64,000 bases of DNA from Thermohalobaculum sp039805905 (GTDB taxonomy: Bacteria > Pseudomonadota > Alphaproteobacteria > Rhodobacterales > Rhodobacteraceae), in assembly GCA_039805905.1 (NCBI GenBank), contig JBDIVM010000005.1:186001-250000 (forward strand). Direction: 5' to 3'. Each line of letters opens with the position of its first letter. The first letter of the stretch is position 1. The translations under genes were made by a program, and so were the position numbers. The notes beneath the pieces are model-generated. The model was not told where the DNA came from, made no database searches, and was given only the letters and a program-made list of their open reading frames with translations. Positions 43,081 to 51,598 of the stretch are shown in pieces.

Positions 43081-43115
43081 CCCGCCTCCGACGCCGCGGC
43101 GGTGCGCTTGAAAAC

Positions 43116-43227
43116 CCGTAGGGCGGGCTTCAGCCCGCCATTGCCGTCCGAGGGCGCGGTTCACTCCGCCATTCCGGCCCCGCCACATTCGCTGCGGGAT
43201 CGTGGCGGGCTGAAGCCCGCCCTACGG
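43116..43227. repeat. BIME-like inverted repeat pair
   Basis: A 25-nt arm beginning CCGTAGGGCGGGCTTC (43116-43140) is repeated as a perfect inverted copy at 43203-43227, about 60 nt apart; each arm is itself hairpin-forming (GGCGGGCTTCAGCCCGCC). This is the GTAGGGCGGGCTNNAGCCCGCC class of REP element, often spread by RAYT transposases; no RAYT gene is in the window. Confidence 0.8.
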
Positions 43228-43265
43228 CGGCTCAAGCTTGAGTACCCCCCGGCAGCCCCCCCGCC

Positions 43266-43754
43266 TCAGATCTGGTCGGCCAGCACCTCGCCGAGCGAGC
43301 AGGTCGCCTGGCCCGGCGCCTCCTCGAGGTTCAGCACCGCCACCACCCCGTCCCGGACCAGCGCCGAGAAGCGCTTGCAGCGCACGCCCAGCCCCCGGGC
43401 CGAGGCGTCGAAGTCGAGCCCCATGCCCCGCGTCATCTCGGCGAGCGAATCGCCCACGACCCGGATGCCCGCCTTGTCGGCCCCGGTGGCCCTGGCCCAC
43501 TCCCGCATCACGAAGGGATCGTTGACCGAGAGGCAGACGATCTCGTCCACCCCCTTGGCCTTCAGCGCCGCCGCCGCGTTCACGAAGCTCGGCATGTGGG
43601 TCTTGTGGCAGGTCGGCGTGAAGGCGCCCGGCACGCCAAACAGCGCCACGGTCCGGCCCCTGAACACGTCGGCGCTCTGCACCGGCGCGGGCCCCGCATC
43701 GGTCATCTCGAAAAGCGTTGCCTCCGGCAGCCGGTCTCCCACGGTAATCGTCAT
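43266..43754 (-). CDS. Prx5-type peroxiredoxin
   Basis: 162 residues. Peroxidatic Cys in GAFTPTCHKTHMPSFV (Cys ~49) with the conserved Pro-Gly and Thr; LSVNDPFVMREWARATG and GLGVRCKRFSALVRDGVV follow, typical of the Prx5/AhpE-like glutaredoxin- or thioredoxin-linked group. It reduces H2O2 and organic hydroperoxides. The gene starts 28 nt from the next minus-strand gene's stop and its 3' end abuts the REP element. Confidence 0.93.
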   Translation of the reverse strand: MTITVGDRLPEATLFEMTDAGPAPVQSADVFRGRTVALFGVPGAFTPTCHKTHMPSFVNAAAALKAKGVDEIVCLSVNDPFVMREWARATGADKAGIRVVGDSLAEMTRGMGLDFDASARGLGVRCKRFSALVRDGVVAVLNLEEAPGQATCSLGEVLADQI

Positions 43755-43782
43755 CGTCGTTCTCTCCCCTTCTGGTCTGATC

Positions 43783-44550
43783 TCAGCGCACGCCCATACG
43801 GATGGCGCCGTCGAGGCGGATCACCTCGCCGTTCATATAGCCCGTCTCGGCGATGAAACAGGCGAGCCGGGCGAATTCCGCCGGGTCGCCGAGCCGCACC
43901 GGGAACGGTACCTGCTCGGCGAGGCTCTGCTGCACCTCGCCCGGCAGCCCGTGCAGCATCGGCGTGCCGAAGATGCCGGGCGCGATGGCGGCAACCCGGA
44001 TGCCGTCGCGGGCGAGGTCGCGGGCCGCCGGCAGGGTCAGCGCCGCCACCCCGCCCTTCGAGGCCGCATAGGCCGCCTGCCCCATCTGCCCCTCGAAGGC
44101 GGCGACCGAGGCGGTGTTGACGATGACCCCCCGGCAGCCGTCCGCGTCGAGCGGCGGCGCCGCGCGCATCGCCTGCGCGGCCTGCGACATCACCCGCATG
44201 GTGCCGCCGAGGTTGATGGCGACCACCTTCCCAAACAGTCCCATGTCGTGCGCGCCCTTCGCGCCCGCGGTCTTCATCGCCGGCGCGATCCCGGCGCAGT
44301 TGACGGCGATCCGCGCCGTGCCATGGGCCTCCGCCGCCGCCTTCAACGCCGCGGCCACCGAGGCGTCGCTGGTCACGTCGGTCTCGAAGAACAGGGCCCC
44401 GGTTTCCGCCGCGACCGCCTTGCCCCGCTCCGCCTGCAGGTCGAGGATCGCGACCGGCGCACCGCGCGCCCGCAACTCCCGGACGCAGGCCTCGCCGAGG
44501 CCGCTGGCGCCCCCGGTCACGATCGCGGGAGTTTGCTCGCCGATGCGCAT
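43783..44550 (-). CDS. SDR oxidoreductase, 3-hydroxyacyl-CoA dehydrogenase type 2-like
   Basis: 255 residues from the ATG at 44550 (GGAGGCGATTC upstream). Rossmann TGGASGLG near 13-20, NCAGIAP, catalytic Ser in NTASVAAFEG, and Y-x-x-x-K in AAYAASKGG. The ending GYMNGEVIRLDGAIRMG is typical of HSD17B10-like hydroxyacyl-CoA dehydrogenases of beta-oxidation. Substrate is inferred from that tail. Same strand as the peroxiredoxin, 28 nt upstream of it, so probably cotranscribed. Confidence 0.88.
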   Translation of the reverse strand: MRIGEQTPAIVTGGASGLGEACVRELRARGAPVAILDLQAERGKAVAAETGALFFETDVTSDASVAAALKAAAEAHGTARIAVNCAGIAPAMKTAGAKGAHDMGLFGKVVAINLGGTMRVMSQAAQAMRAAPPLDADGCRGVIVNTASVAAFEGQMGQAAYAASKGGVAALTLPAARDLARDGIRVAAIAPGIFGTPMLHGLPGEVQQSLAEQVPFPVRLGDPAEFARLACFIAETGYMNGEVIRLDGAIRMGVR

Positions 44551-44658
44551 GAATCGCCTCCGTCCTGCGTTGAAGCCGGAGGAACGCTTAGCGCGGCGGC
44601 TTGAATTCGCCAAGCGGCGCGCCGACGCGGCAGCAACATCCCCTGGGAGGGCACGGAC

Positions 44659-44907
44659 ATGCGGGTCGTATCACTGGTTTCAGCCGTCATCCTCGCCGCT
44701 GCGCTTGGCGCCTGCACCGAGAACACTGCCCGCAAGACCCTCACGGGCGGGGCGATCGGCGGCGCTGCCGGCCTCCTCGCCGGCGCGATCTATGGCGACC
44801 CGGTCGAGAGCACCGCGCGCGGCGCGCTGATCGGCGCCGCCGCCGGCGCCGTGGTCGGCACCCTCGACGATATCGACGATGGCCGGGGGGTCTGGGGCGG
44901 CTACTGA
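44659..44907 (+). CDS. Glycine-zipper outer-membrane lipoprotein
   Basis: 82 residues. Lipoprotein signal with lipobox A-L-G-A-C (Cys ~19) and a short polar linker. Then two glycine-zipper helices (GGAIGGAAGLLAGAIYG; GALIGAAAGAVVGTL) and an acidic C-terminus. Such small lipoproteins span or coat the outer membrane; many are stress-linked, but the role is unknown. It overlaps the convergent rsmD gene by 7 nt. Confidence 0.8.
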   Translation: MRVVSLVSAVILAAALGACTENTARKTLTGGAIGGAAGLLAGAIYGDPVESTARGALIGAAAGAVVGTLDDIDDGRGVWGGY

Positions 44908-45500
44908 GCGGCGGGCTCCGGCCCGGGCCGGGCGCGCCAGACGGTGATCCGGGTCTCGCCATAGGTCCGGCTGTCCGCCGGTTCAAGCCAGCCGAACTCC
45001 GGCAGCGGATCCCCGGCGGCGCCCTCCAGCACCACGATGGCGCCGGGCGCGATCCAGCCGCCCGCATGGGCCGAGGCCAGCGCCAGGATGCCGAGGTCGG
45101 AGCCATAGGGCGGGTCCGCGAAGACGAGGTCGAAGGGCTCGCCCCGGCAGGGGCCGAGCCGGGTGGCCTCGCGCCGCCAGATCTTGGTCTCGCCGGTCAG
45201 CCCCAGCTTCTCGACATTCTCGCGGATCAGCGCCCTGGCCGCGGCGAGGTCGTCGATGAACACCGCACGCAGCGCGCCCCGCGACAGCGACTCGATCCCG
45301 AGCGCCCCGGTGCCGGCGAAGAGGTCGAGCACGCGCCGCCCCTCGGGCGGTGGCGGGTCGCCGTAACGACCGTGCGCCAGCAGGTTGAACAGCGCCTCGC
45401 GCACCCGGTCCGAGGTGGGCCTGAGATGCGCCCTGCCGCCCCCCGCCGCGCCCGGCGCCGCCAGCGGCCGGCCCCGGAACCGCCCGGCGACGATCCTCAC
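44901..45500 (-). CDS. rsmD: 16S rRNA (guanine-966-N2)-methyltransferase RsmD
   Basis: 199 residues. Starts MRIVAGRFRGRPL, with LRPTSDRVREALFNLLAH near 27-44, SAM-binding VLDLFAGTGALGIESLSRGA near 60-79, and the N6/N2 methylase motif ADPPYG near 130. RsmD methylates G966 in helix 31 of 16S rRNA within assembled 30S subunits. Follows the aminotransferase gene by 31 nt on the same strand. Confidence 0.95.
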   Translation of the reverse strand: MRIVAGRFRGRPLAAPGAAGGGRAHLRPTSDRVREALFNLLAHGRYGDPPPPEGRRVLDLFAGTGALGIESLSRGALRAVFIDDLAAARALIRENVEKLGLTGETKIWRREATRLGPCRGEPFDLVFADPPYGSDLGILALASAHAGGWIAPGAIVVLEGAAGDPLPEFGWLEPADSRTYGETRITVWRARPGPEPAAQ

Positions 45501-45531
45501 GGCAGGATCCCGGGCAGCGCCCCGACGCGCA

Positions 45532-46758
45532 TCACAGCACCTGGTCGAGCGCCCGGATCACCTGTTCGATCTCTCCGGGCGAGGTATAGTGCAGGAACGA
45601 GAGCCTGAGCGCCCCGTGCTCCGGATCGATCCCCAGCGCCTGCACCAGCCGGTAGGCGTAGAAGTTGCCGCCCCCGGCCATGACCTTGTGCTGTGCAAGG
45701 TCATGCGCCAGTTCCGCGCCGGGCCGCGCATGGGCGATGGCGATGGTGGGCGCCCGCTGCTCCGGGCTGCGCGGGCCGATCAGGCGGATGTCGTTCCGGC
45801 CCGCGAGATAGTCGAGCAGCGGCCGCATCAGCGCCACCTCCTGCGCCCGCATCAGGCCGTGCACCCGCACGCCGCGCCCGTCCGCGGCGGCATTGCTGCG
45901 GAAATGGTGCGCATCGAGCGCATCGATGTAATCGGCAACGCCTCCCATCGCGGCGATCTGGGCATGGTCCGGCCCTGCCGGCGTGAACTTCTTGCCGAGC
46001 TTGCCGGCATTGAAGAAATGGCCCTGGTTGGCCGCCCGCTCGGCCAGCGCCCGGCGCACCACCATCACGCCCTGATGCGGCCCGTAGGTCTTGTAGCTCG
46101 AGAACAGGTAGATATCCGCCCCCAGCGCATCGACATCCGGCAGCCCGTGCGGGGCGAAGGCGACGCCATCGACCACCGTGATGGCGCCGGCGGCGCGGGC
46201 CCGGGCGCAGATCTCGGCCACCGGGTTGATCTCGGCGACAAGGTTCGAGGCATGCGGAAAGGCGACAAGGCGGGTGCGATCGCTCAGCAGCCGGTCGAGG
46301 TCGGCGGGGTCGAGATGCCCGGTCTCCGGATCGACCTTCCACTCGCGCACCACGATCCCGGTCGAGGCCCAGCGCCGCCACGCGCCGGAATTCGCCTCGT
46401 GGTCCTGGTTCGTCACCACGATCTCGTCGCCCTCGGCCATGAGCGGCCGCAGCGCATGCGCCATGACATAGGTGTTCTGGGAGGTCGAGGGGCCGAAATG
46501 CACCTCGTCCGGCTCGACGCAGAGGCAGGCGGCGATCCGCGCATAGGCCTCGTCCATCAGCGCGCCCGCGCGGCGCGAGGCCGGATAGGGCCCGTAGGGC
46601 TGCACCTTGGTCTTCAGGTAGAATTCGTGCAGCCGGCGGACGGTCGCGCCCGCCGGGTACGAGCCGCCGGCATTCTCGAAGAAGGCCCAGCCCTGGAGCG
46701 CGGGCTCGGCGAAGGCCGGGAACTGGGAGCGGACGAAGTCGAGGTCGAGCTGGGTCAT
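45532..46758 (-). CDS. Class V (cysteine desulfurase-like) aminotransferase
   Basis: 408 residues from the ATG at 46758; the open frame continues upstream without conservation. FFENAGGSYPAGATVRRLHEF at the start, FGPSTSQNTYVMAHAL, DGVAFAPHGLPDVDALGADIYLFSSYKTYGPHQG with the PLP Lys, and HARPGAELAHDLAQHKVMAGGGNFYAYRL near the C-terminus. This belongs to the SufS/CsdA-like subgroup but lacks the usual Cys loop context near the C-terminus as far as I can see, so it may not be a desulfurase. Same strand as and upstream of rsmD. Confidence 0.85.
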   Translation of the reverse strand: MTQLDLDFVRSQFPAFAEPALQGWAFFENAGGSYPAGATVRRLHEFYLKTKVQPYGPYPASRRAGALMDEAYARIAACLCVEPDEVHFGPSTSQNTYVMAHALRPLMAEGDEIVVTNQDHEANSGAWRRWASTGIVVREWKVDPETGHLDPADLDRLLSDRTRLVAFPHASNLVAEINPVAEICARARAAGAITVVDGVAFAPHGLPDVDALGADIYLFSSYKTYGPHQGVMVVRRALAERAANQGHFFNAGKLGKKFTPAGPDHAQIAAMGGVADYIDALDAHHFRSNAAADGRGVRVHGLMRAQEVALMRPLLDYLAGRNDIRLIGPRSPEQRAPTIAIAHARPGAELAHDLAQHKVMAGGGNFYAYRLVQALGIDPEHGALRLSFLHYTSPGEIEQVIRALDQVL

Positions 46759-47012
46759 GCGCGGGCCGGGGCTGTGACTGGGCTGGGAGCCTGTGCTTGC
46801 ACGCACCGGCCCCCCCGCGTCAATGGGGAGTCGGGCGGGCGGTGCTGGCGCCCCGCATTGTCTCCGGTTGGGAGGGGGCGCGGCGAACTCCGCGCGTCCC
46901 GCGCAGCGGCGTCGCGCTGGAAGCGGCCGTCCTACCAGTGTTTCGAAGGTCCGGCCCAGCATCCGGCATCAATTGCGCGCCACTCGAACTACGGTCGACC
47001 GGAACCATGACT

Positions 47013-47231
47013 CTAGGTCTCGGAGTCACTTTCGTCGGGGACGGCATGCGGCGCGGCTGGGTGCGCGGCGCGCTCTGTCTGTTGGGCCTCCTTGGCCAGG
47101 CGCAGCATTCGCAATCGAGCGATATGCTCCGCCCGCTCCTGCAACGCGATCTCATGCTCGACCTGCGCTCGCGTAGCTTGCCGTTCACTGGCGGCACGTT
47201 CCATTTCGGCCCTCGATCTGGCGGGTTTCAT
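47013..47231 (-). CDS. Small charged helical hypothetical protein
   Basis: 72 residues from the ATG at 47231. Almost entirely Arg/Glu/Gln/Ala helix (ERAASERQATRAQVEHEIAL, then ERAEHIARLRMLRLAKEAQ) with an acidic tail. No family recognised. Last of four small minus-strand genes; 81 nt after the zinc-ribbon gene. Ribosome site weak. Low-complexity charge makes coding prediction less certain than for its neighbours. Confidence 0.4.
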   Translation of the reverse strand: MKPARSRAEMERAASERQATRAQVEHEIALQERAEHIARLRMLRLAKEAQQTERAAHPAAPHAVPDESDSET

Positions 47232-47312
47232 CCGTTGGGCAATCCTGAATGATGAAATATGACTAGAGGCGTGGCGCGGACGCGCCGAAGAGCACCTGGA
47301 GCGCACCTGGCC

Positions 47313-47504
47313 TCATCGCCGACCCATTGAACGCGGCCGCAGGAGAACGCCGTTGCGCCAACTCGCGGTACTCTTGCAGCGCCGGCAGATCCGCTCTCCG
47401 GACCACTCGCTGATGAACTCACCGCCGCATCTCAGGCACGGCCTGCACTTCGGGACCCCATCTGCGGGACGGCCCGGCGCGGCTGATGATCCGCAGTCCT
47501 TCAC
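47313..47504 (-). CDS. Small zinc-ribbon protein
   Basis: 63 residues. The GTG start at 47504 overlaps the upstream stop (GTGA), a coupling signal. Residues ~19-48 hold C-R-P-C-L-R-C-G-G, then SEWSGERICRRCK: a compact pair of CxxC knuckles expected to bind one zinc. This pattern occurs in small alphaproteobacterial and phage-like proteins of unknown role. C-terminus is basic, consistent with nucleic-acid contact (inference). Confidence 0.6.
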   Translation of the reverse strand: MKDCGSSAAPGRPADGVPKCRPCLRCGGEFISEWSGERICRRCKSTASWRNGVLLRPRSMGRR

Positions 47505-47812
47505 GGTCCTTCCTCCTCCTCGCGCGTCAGTCTGGCGAGGTCAAGGAGCACACGTTCGACCAGTGTCTTGCGGCGGGCATCCTGGGCATCCGCGCTCCCG
47601 GCGTAGCGGCGGAGGAGGTACTCCGCCTTTGCAGCCGCTTCGCGCCAGCTTTGCGCCGGCTCCGCCATCAGTTGCGTGGCGAGTTCCTCATCACCATCGC
47701 GTCGCGATTGCTGGTCGGCTTCGAACGCCATGTGCGAGTGTCGGCGGATTTCGGCGGCTATCTTTCCGGCGCCGCTGCGGTGACGATCAAGATCTACCAG
47801 TTCATCGGCCAT
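47501..47812 (-). CDS. Small helical hypothetical protein
   Basis: 103 residues from the ATG at 47812; the frame is open to 47950 but the extra N-terminus is Arg/Ser-rich and unlikely. Helical and charged: IAAEIRRHSHMAFEADQQSR near 20-38, then AQSWREAAAKAEYLLRRYAG and KTLVERVLLDLARLTREEEE. No family recognised. Coupled to the following zinc-ribbon gene by GTGA; 56 nt after the membrane-protein gene at 47869-48219. Confidence 0.5.
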   Translation of the reverse strand: MADELVDLDRHRSGAGKIAAEIRRHSHMAFEADQQSRRDGDEELATQLMAEPAQSWREAAAKAEYLLRRYAGSADAQDARRKTLVERVLLDLARLTREEEEGP

Positions 47813-47868
47813 GAAGAGGCACCATTGGGTTGCCCGGGATTCGCTGGACGAGGTCTCGGCCGACTCTC

Positions 47869-48219
47869 TCAGAGTTCGGGTGCCAGAACCTTGATGCAGG
47901 CATCGGCGACGGCGCGATCGGGCTCGTTCGATCCCGGCATCGTGGCCCATCCGGCCTCCATGATGATCGTGCCTCGCTGGTAGTTGTTCGCGTCCTTCAG
48001 CTTCGCAATCGTCGTGCCAGACTGGGGATCGTTCCGCGATTGGGCCAGGCAGATCGGCGTCAGTGCAGCGACGACAGCGCTCTTGGCCGATTCCTTCGCC
48101 ATGTCGTCCGCCGTCCCGGTTGTAACCCAGCCACCCCAGGTGAAACCTGCAATCGCCACTGCGACCGCGCCGATCACGCCTCCCCAGAGAGAGGCTTTCG
48201 TCTGTGCAGGCGTTATCAT
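47869..48219 (-). CDS. Conserved small membrane-anchored hypothetical protein
   Basis: 116 residues. Start ATG at 48219 with GGAAAGG upstream. One N-terminal membrane helix (about 11-31, LWGGVIGAVAVAIAGFTWGG), then a soluble domain with ADDMAKESAKSAVVAALTPICLAQSR, a single Cys, and IIMEAGWATMPGS near 85-97. I recognise this as a pattern recurring in alphaproteobacterial hypothetical proteins (helix, then alanine-rich stretch ending in Pro-Ile-Cys, then GWATMPG); no function is assigned. First gene of the minus-strand cassette. Confidence 0.75.
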   Translation of the reverse strand: MITPAQTKASLWGGVIGAVAVAIAGFTWGGWVTTGTADDMAKESAKSAVVAALTPICLAQSRNDPQSGTTIAKLKDANNYQRGTIIMEAGWATMPGSNEPDRAVADACIKVLAPEL

Positions 48220-48924
48220 GAGTTTGCCTTTCCAGCGCGAGAGCCGATCACTCTCAAAACGCTAAGTCAAATGAATACAGCATGCTGCACGAAAATAATA
48301 GATACAAAATATAAAACTATCATTGCGTAAGACTCTAATGACAATCCGTTGATAAATCGCGAAACATTTTTCGAGACCGGTACGCGCAACATCATGCAGA
48401 TCATGTTTTTGCCGCCAGGACGGCACCGACATTTCGGGTGCCCGGCGCCGATATCACGAGACGGATTCGAGCCAATAATTCGCATCGCGCCTCCAAGCTG
48501 AGCGTCCGGCTTGCCACATGTTGCTGCCACTGGGACACGGTGCGGCCTCCGGAAGGTCTGGGCTCCAGGCCGCCATCCGGCCGCGACGGCCATGGCCTCG
48601 CGCCCGGTGCTCCGGTCGGGAGCCGGCGCGGCGAAACCTTCCGGTCACCCGAGCCCCCCCCAGAAGCTTCCGGAGCCGGTCCGGCGTCGCCTCCTGCCAT
48701 CTTCCCCGGCAATAAGGGCCCGGAGCACCGCCGGGAAGCGACCGGCTGGCAGACCGGCCAATGGGCATGCCTCACGGGCGGATCGCGCCTCGCCGGCGGT
48801 CGATCCGGAAGCCGCCGATCCGCGCCGGGGCGCGCGTGCGCACACCCATGCTGATACCCTCTGTATTTAGGGTTCCGTTTGATATCAATGGCCTAAGTCC
48901 ATACTCAAGCTTGACCAGCCCCGC
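48220..48924. other. 705-nt stretch without a convincing gene
   Basis: The left part (about 48250-48400) is strikingly AT-rich compared with the window and probably contains the promoter of the minus-strand cassette. From ~48420 to 48850 the DNA is GC-rich with overlapping open frames on both strands, none with a ribosome site, domain or natural composition. About 48850-48910 is AT-richer again. Likely eroded accessory DNA. Confidence 0.5.
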
Positions 48925-49917
48925 TCAGCGGCTCACATCCACCACCACCCGGCCCTTGACCTCGCCGTTCAGGATGGCCTTGCCGAGGGCGGGGAGGTCG
49001 GCGAGCCCCGCCTCACTGACCATCGCCTCCAGCTTCTCCATCGGCAGGTCGCGGGCGACCCGGGCCCAGGCCCGCAGCCGGTTCTCGCGCGGCTGCATCA
49101 CCGAGTCGATGCCGAGCAGGTTGACCCCCCTCAGCAGGAACGGGATCACCGTCGCCGGCAGGCCCGCGCCGCCCGCGAGGCCGACCGCGGCGACCGAGCA
49201 GCCGTATTTCATCTGCCCGAGGACCCGCGCCAGCATCGGCCCGCCCACCGCATCGACGCAGCCGGCCCAGGTCTCCGACTCGAGGGGCCGCTTCACCGTC
49301 TCGGCCAGTTCCCCGCGCGGCACGATCCGGCTCGCCCCCAGCAAGGTCAGGTAGTCCGCCGTCTCCGGCCGCCCGGTGACCGCGGCGACTTCGTATCCGA
49401 GATGCGCCAGAATCGCCGTCGCTACCGAGCCGACGCCGCCGGCGGCGCCCGTCACCAGCACCGGCCCCTGCCCCGGTTTCAGCCCGTGGTCCTCCAGCGC
49501 CATCACCGCCAGCATCGCGGTGAAGCCCGCCGTCCCGACCGCCATCGCCTGCCGCGCGGTCAGGCCCGCCGGCAGCGGCACCAGCCACTCGCCCTTCACC
49601 CGCGCCTTCTGGGCATAGCCGCCCCACCAAACCTCGCCGACCCGCCAGCCGGTCAGCACCACCCTGTCGCCGGGGTTGAACCCCGGCGAGGCGGAGGCCT
49701 CGACCGTGCCGGCGAAGTCGACCCCGGGCACATGCGGATACTTCCGCACCAGCCCGCCGCCGCCTGTCAGGCAGAGCCCGTCCTTGTAGTTGAGCGTCGA
49801 GTACTCCACCGCCACGGTCACATCCGCCTCGGGCAGATCCGCGGTTTCGAGCGCCTTCACCGCCTGGCTGACCGAGCCGTCCTCCGCCTTGTCGACGACC
49901 AGTGCCTTGAACGTCAT
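48925..49917 (-). CDS. acuI: Acryloyl-CoA reductase AcuI/YhdH (MDR family)
   Basis: 330 residues, usual AcuI length. N-terminal GroES-like part with EYSTLNYKDGLCLTG and KYPHVPGVDFAGTV; NADPH-binding Rossmann VTGAAGGVGSVATAIL near 155-170; and the AcuI-type GMAGG-like segment AVGLAGGAGLPATVIPFLLRGVNLLGIDS. AcuI reduces toxic acryloyl-CoA to propionyl-CoA, including after DMSP cleavage. No dddL/dmdA or acu partners are in the window. Divergent from the GntR gene, with a palindrome between. Confidence 0.93.
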   Translation of the reverse strand: MTFKALVVDKAEDGSVSQAVKALETADLPEADVTVAVEYSTLNYKDGLCLTGGGGLVRKYPHVPGVDFAGTVEASASPGFNPGDRVVLTGWRVGEVWWGGYAQKARVKGEWLVPLPAGLTARQAMAVGTAGFTAMLAVMALEDHGLKPGQGPVLVTGAAGGVGSVATAILAHLGYEVAAVTGRPETADYLTLLGASRIVPRGELAETVKRPLESETWAGCVDAVGGPMLARVLGQMKYGCSVAAVGLAGGAGLPATVIPFLLRGVNLLGIDSVMQPRENRLRAWARVARDLPMEKLEAMVSEAGLADLPALGKAILNGEVKGRVVVDVSR

Positions 49918-50008
49918 GGGGCTCCTCCGGGTTCCGTGGCCGGCTTTCTGGGGCCGGCCGTGCTGAGGCGCAGCGTCGCGCGCCGCGCCGGCGCGGCGAA
50001 TTTGAAAT

Positions 50009-50032
50009 TGTCAAACATTTGAATGTTTGGCA
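50009..50032. promoter_or_regulatory. Palindromic operator candidate between acuI and the GntR gene
   Basis: TGTCAAACAT-TTGA-ATGTTTGGCA: 10-nt arms with one mismatch and a 4-nt centre, in an otherwise GC-rich intergenic region. It overlaps the earliest in-frame ATG (50023) of the regulator, which supports the later start at 50065. Autoregulation or acuI control by the FadR-type regulator is inferred. Confidence 0.6.
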
Positions 50033-50064
50033 AGCTGCCGCCGATTTCCACGAGCGGACGGGCG

Positions 50065-50823
50065 ATGCCGAACCCTCACGACCCGCAGGCCGCCGATGCG
50101 GCCCCGCCGAGTGCGGGCCACCAGATCGCCGAATCGATCCGGGCGCTGATCCTGTCCGGCAAGCTGGTGGTCGACGAGCGGCTTCCCGGCGAGCAGGAGC
50201 TCGCGGCGCGCTTCGGGGTCTCGCGCCCGACTGTCCGCGAGGCGCTGAAGCGGCTCGCGGCGCAGAACCTGATCCGCACCCGGCGTGGCGCTGCCGGCGG
50301 CAACTTCGTCAACCGGATCAGCTGGTCCGAGGCCCACGACCAGCTCGTCTGCATCGCCACCCTGCTGCTGACCATGGCGCCGATCGGGGCCGAGACGGTG
50401 ACCGAGGCGCGGCAGGCGCTGCTCGGCGCCTGCGTGCCCCTGGCGGCGGCGCGGCGCCGGGCAGAGCACCTGGCGGCGATGCGGGCCGAGATTGCGGTGC
50501 AGCGCGACCCGGCTACCACCGACGAGGCGTTCTGCGCCTCGGATGTGCGCTTCCACCGGGCGCTCATCGATGCCGCGGGCAATCCGCTGCTCTCGTTCCA
50601 GATGGCGGCAGTCATCGAGGCAATCCAGCCGCTTCTGAACATGATCACCTACCGCCGCCGTGATCGGGCCGCGATCGCGAGCCGCCACGAGGCGATCTTC
50701 ACGCTGCTCGAAATGCGGGATGCGCGCGGTATCGCCGGTGAACTGCAGGCGCTATCCGACTACACCGCCCGGCTGATCGGCGAGGCGCAGGCCTTGCGGA
50801 CCCGGCGCGGGGGGCGCACATGA
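50065..50823 (+). CDS. FadR-subfamily GntR transcriptional regulator
   Basis: 252 residues from the ATG at 50065; an ATG at 50023 would put a palindromic operator inside the gene. GntR winged helix (about 18-85: RLPGEQELAARFGVSRPTVREALKRL region split over residues 42-70) and an FCD effector domain with CASDVRFHRALIDAAGNPLLS, which includes typical metal- or ligand-binding Asp/His positions. Ligand unknown. ATGA overlap with the DUF2182 gene ties it to the downstream unit; divergent acuI is another likely target. Confidence 0.9.
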   Translation: MPNPHDPQAADAAPPSAGHQIAESIRALILSGKLVVDERLPGEQELAARFGVSRPTVREALKRLAAQNLIRTRRGAAGGNFVNRISWSEAHDQLVCIATLLLTMAPIGAETVTEARQALLGACVPLAAARRRAEHLAAMRAEIAVQRDPATTDEAFCASDVRFHRALIDAAGNPLLSFQMAAVIEAIQPLLNMITYRRRDRAAIASRHEAIFTLLEMRDARGIAGELQALSDYTARLIGEAQALRTRRGGRT

Positions 50824-51581
50824 CCGCAGCCGCCGGCACTGCCTTCCTGGACCGGCCGCGCCTCCTCGCGCTCGCCGGCGTGACTCTCGGCTCGGCCGCT
50901 GCCTGGATCGCCCTCCTGGCCCTGCATGTCCCGTCGCCGGCCGGTCTGGCCGGCTGGATCGACGCCCTGTGCGGCGTCGCCGCCGGTTCGCCGGTCTGGA
51001 ACGCGATCTCGATCTGGGCGCTGATGAGCGTCGCCATGATGCTGCCGACCGCGGCCCCGGCGATCGACGTCTATGTGCGGCTCTCGCGCCGGATCGAGGC
51101 GCGGCGGGCCGCCCATGTGTCGGCCTTCTCCGGCGGCTACGCTGCAGCCTGGGCCGCGCTTGCGGCACTGGCCGGTGGCGTGCAGGCGGGACCGGCTGCG
51201 GATGCTGCGGGCTCCGTTCCTGCCGGTATCGCGGCTGGCACCCTGCTCGCGGTCGCCGGGCTCTACCAGATCACGCCGCTGAAGCAGGCCTGTCTCACGC
51301 TGTGCCGCAATCCGCTCGCCTTCTTCATGGCTCACTGGCGCGAGGGCATCGGCGGCGCCTTCCGCATGGGTCTCCATCACGGCGCGACCTGCATCGGCTG
51401 TTGCTGGGCGCTGATGGGGCTGATGTTCCTTGCCGGCGCGATGAACCTCGCCTGGATGGCGGCGCTGGGGCTGGCGATGCTGGCCGAGAAGGCCGCCCCG
51501 GGTGCGGCACGCATCGGCCGGCTTGCCGGTATCGCCATGACGCTCGCTGGCGCGGCACTGATCGGATCGGAACTGGTCTAG
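50820..51581 (+). CDS. DUF2182 polytopic membrane protein
   Basis: 253 residues, six to seven membrane helices. DUF2182 signatures: WALMSVAMMLPTAAPAI near 62-78 and HHGATCIGCCWALMGLMF near 190-207, with His and Cys that could bind metal. Family proteins are predicted metal-binding membrane proteins and often neighbour DUF1326, as here. Start ATG overlaps the regulator stop by 4 nt; the DUF1326 gene follows after 17 nt. Function unknown. Confidence 0.9.
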   Translation: MTAAAGTAFLDRPRLLALAGVTLGSAAAWIALLALHVPSPAGLAGWIDALCGVAAGSPVWNAISIWALMSVAMMLPTAAPAIDVYVRLSRRIEARRAAHVSAFSGGYAAAWAALAALAGGVQAGPAADAAGSVPAGIAAGTLLAVAGLYQITPLKQACLTLCRNPLAFFMAHWREGIGGAFRMGLHHGATCIGCCWALMGLMFLAGAMNLAWMAALGLAMLAEKAAPGAARIGRLAGIAMTLAGAALIGSELV

Positions 51582-51598
51582 AGACCGAAGGAGGAAAC

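Noticed and set aside
46797..47252. Open frames on both strands near 46.8-47.25 kb (e.g. plus 151 residues)
   Set aside because: Composition biased to Arg/Gly/Ser, no ribosome site, overlap the better-supported small minus-strand gene at 47013-47231.
48401..48870. Four overlapping open frames in the 48.4-48.9 kb stretch
   Set aside because: None has a start signal or natural amino-acid composition; treated as noncoding.
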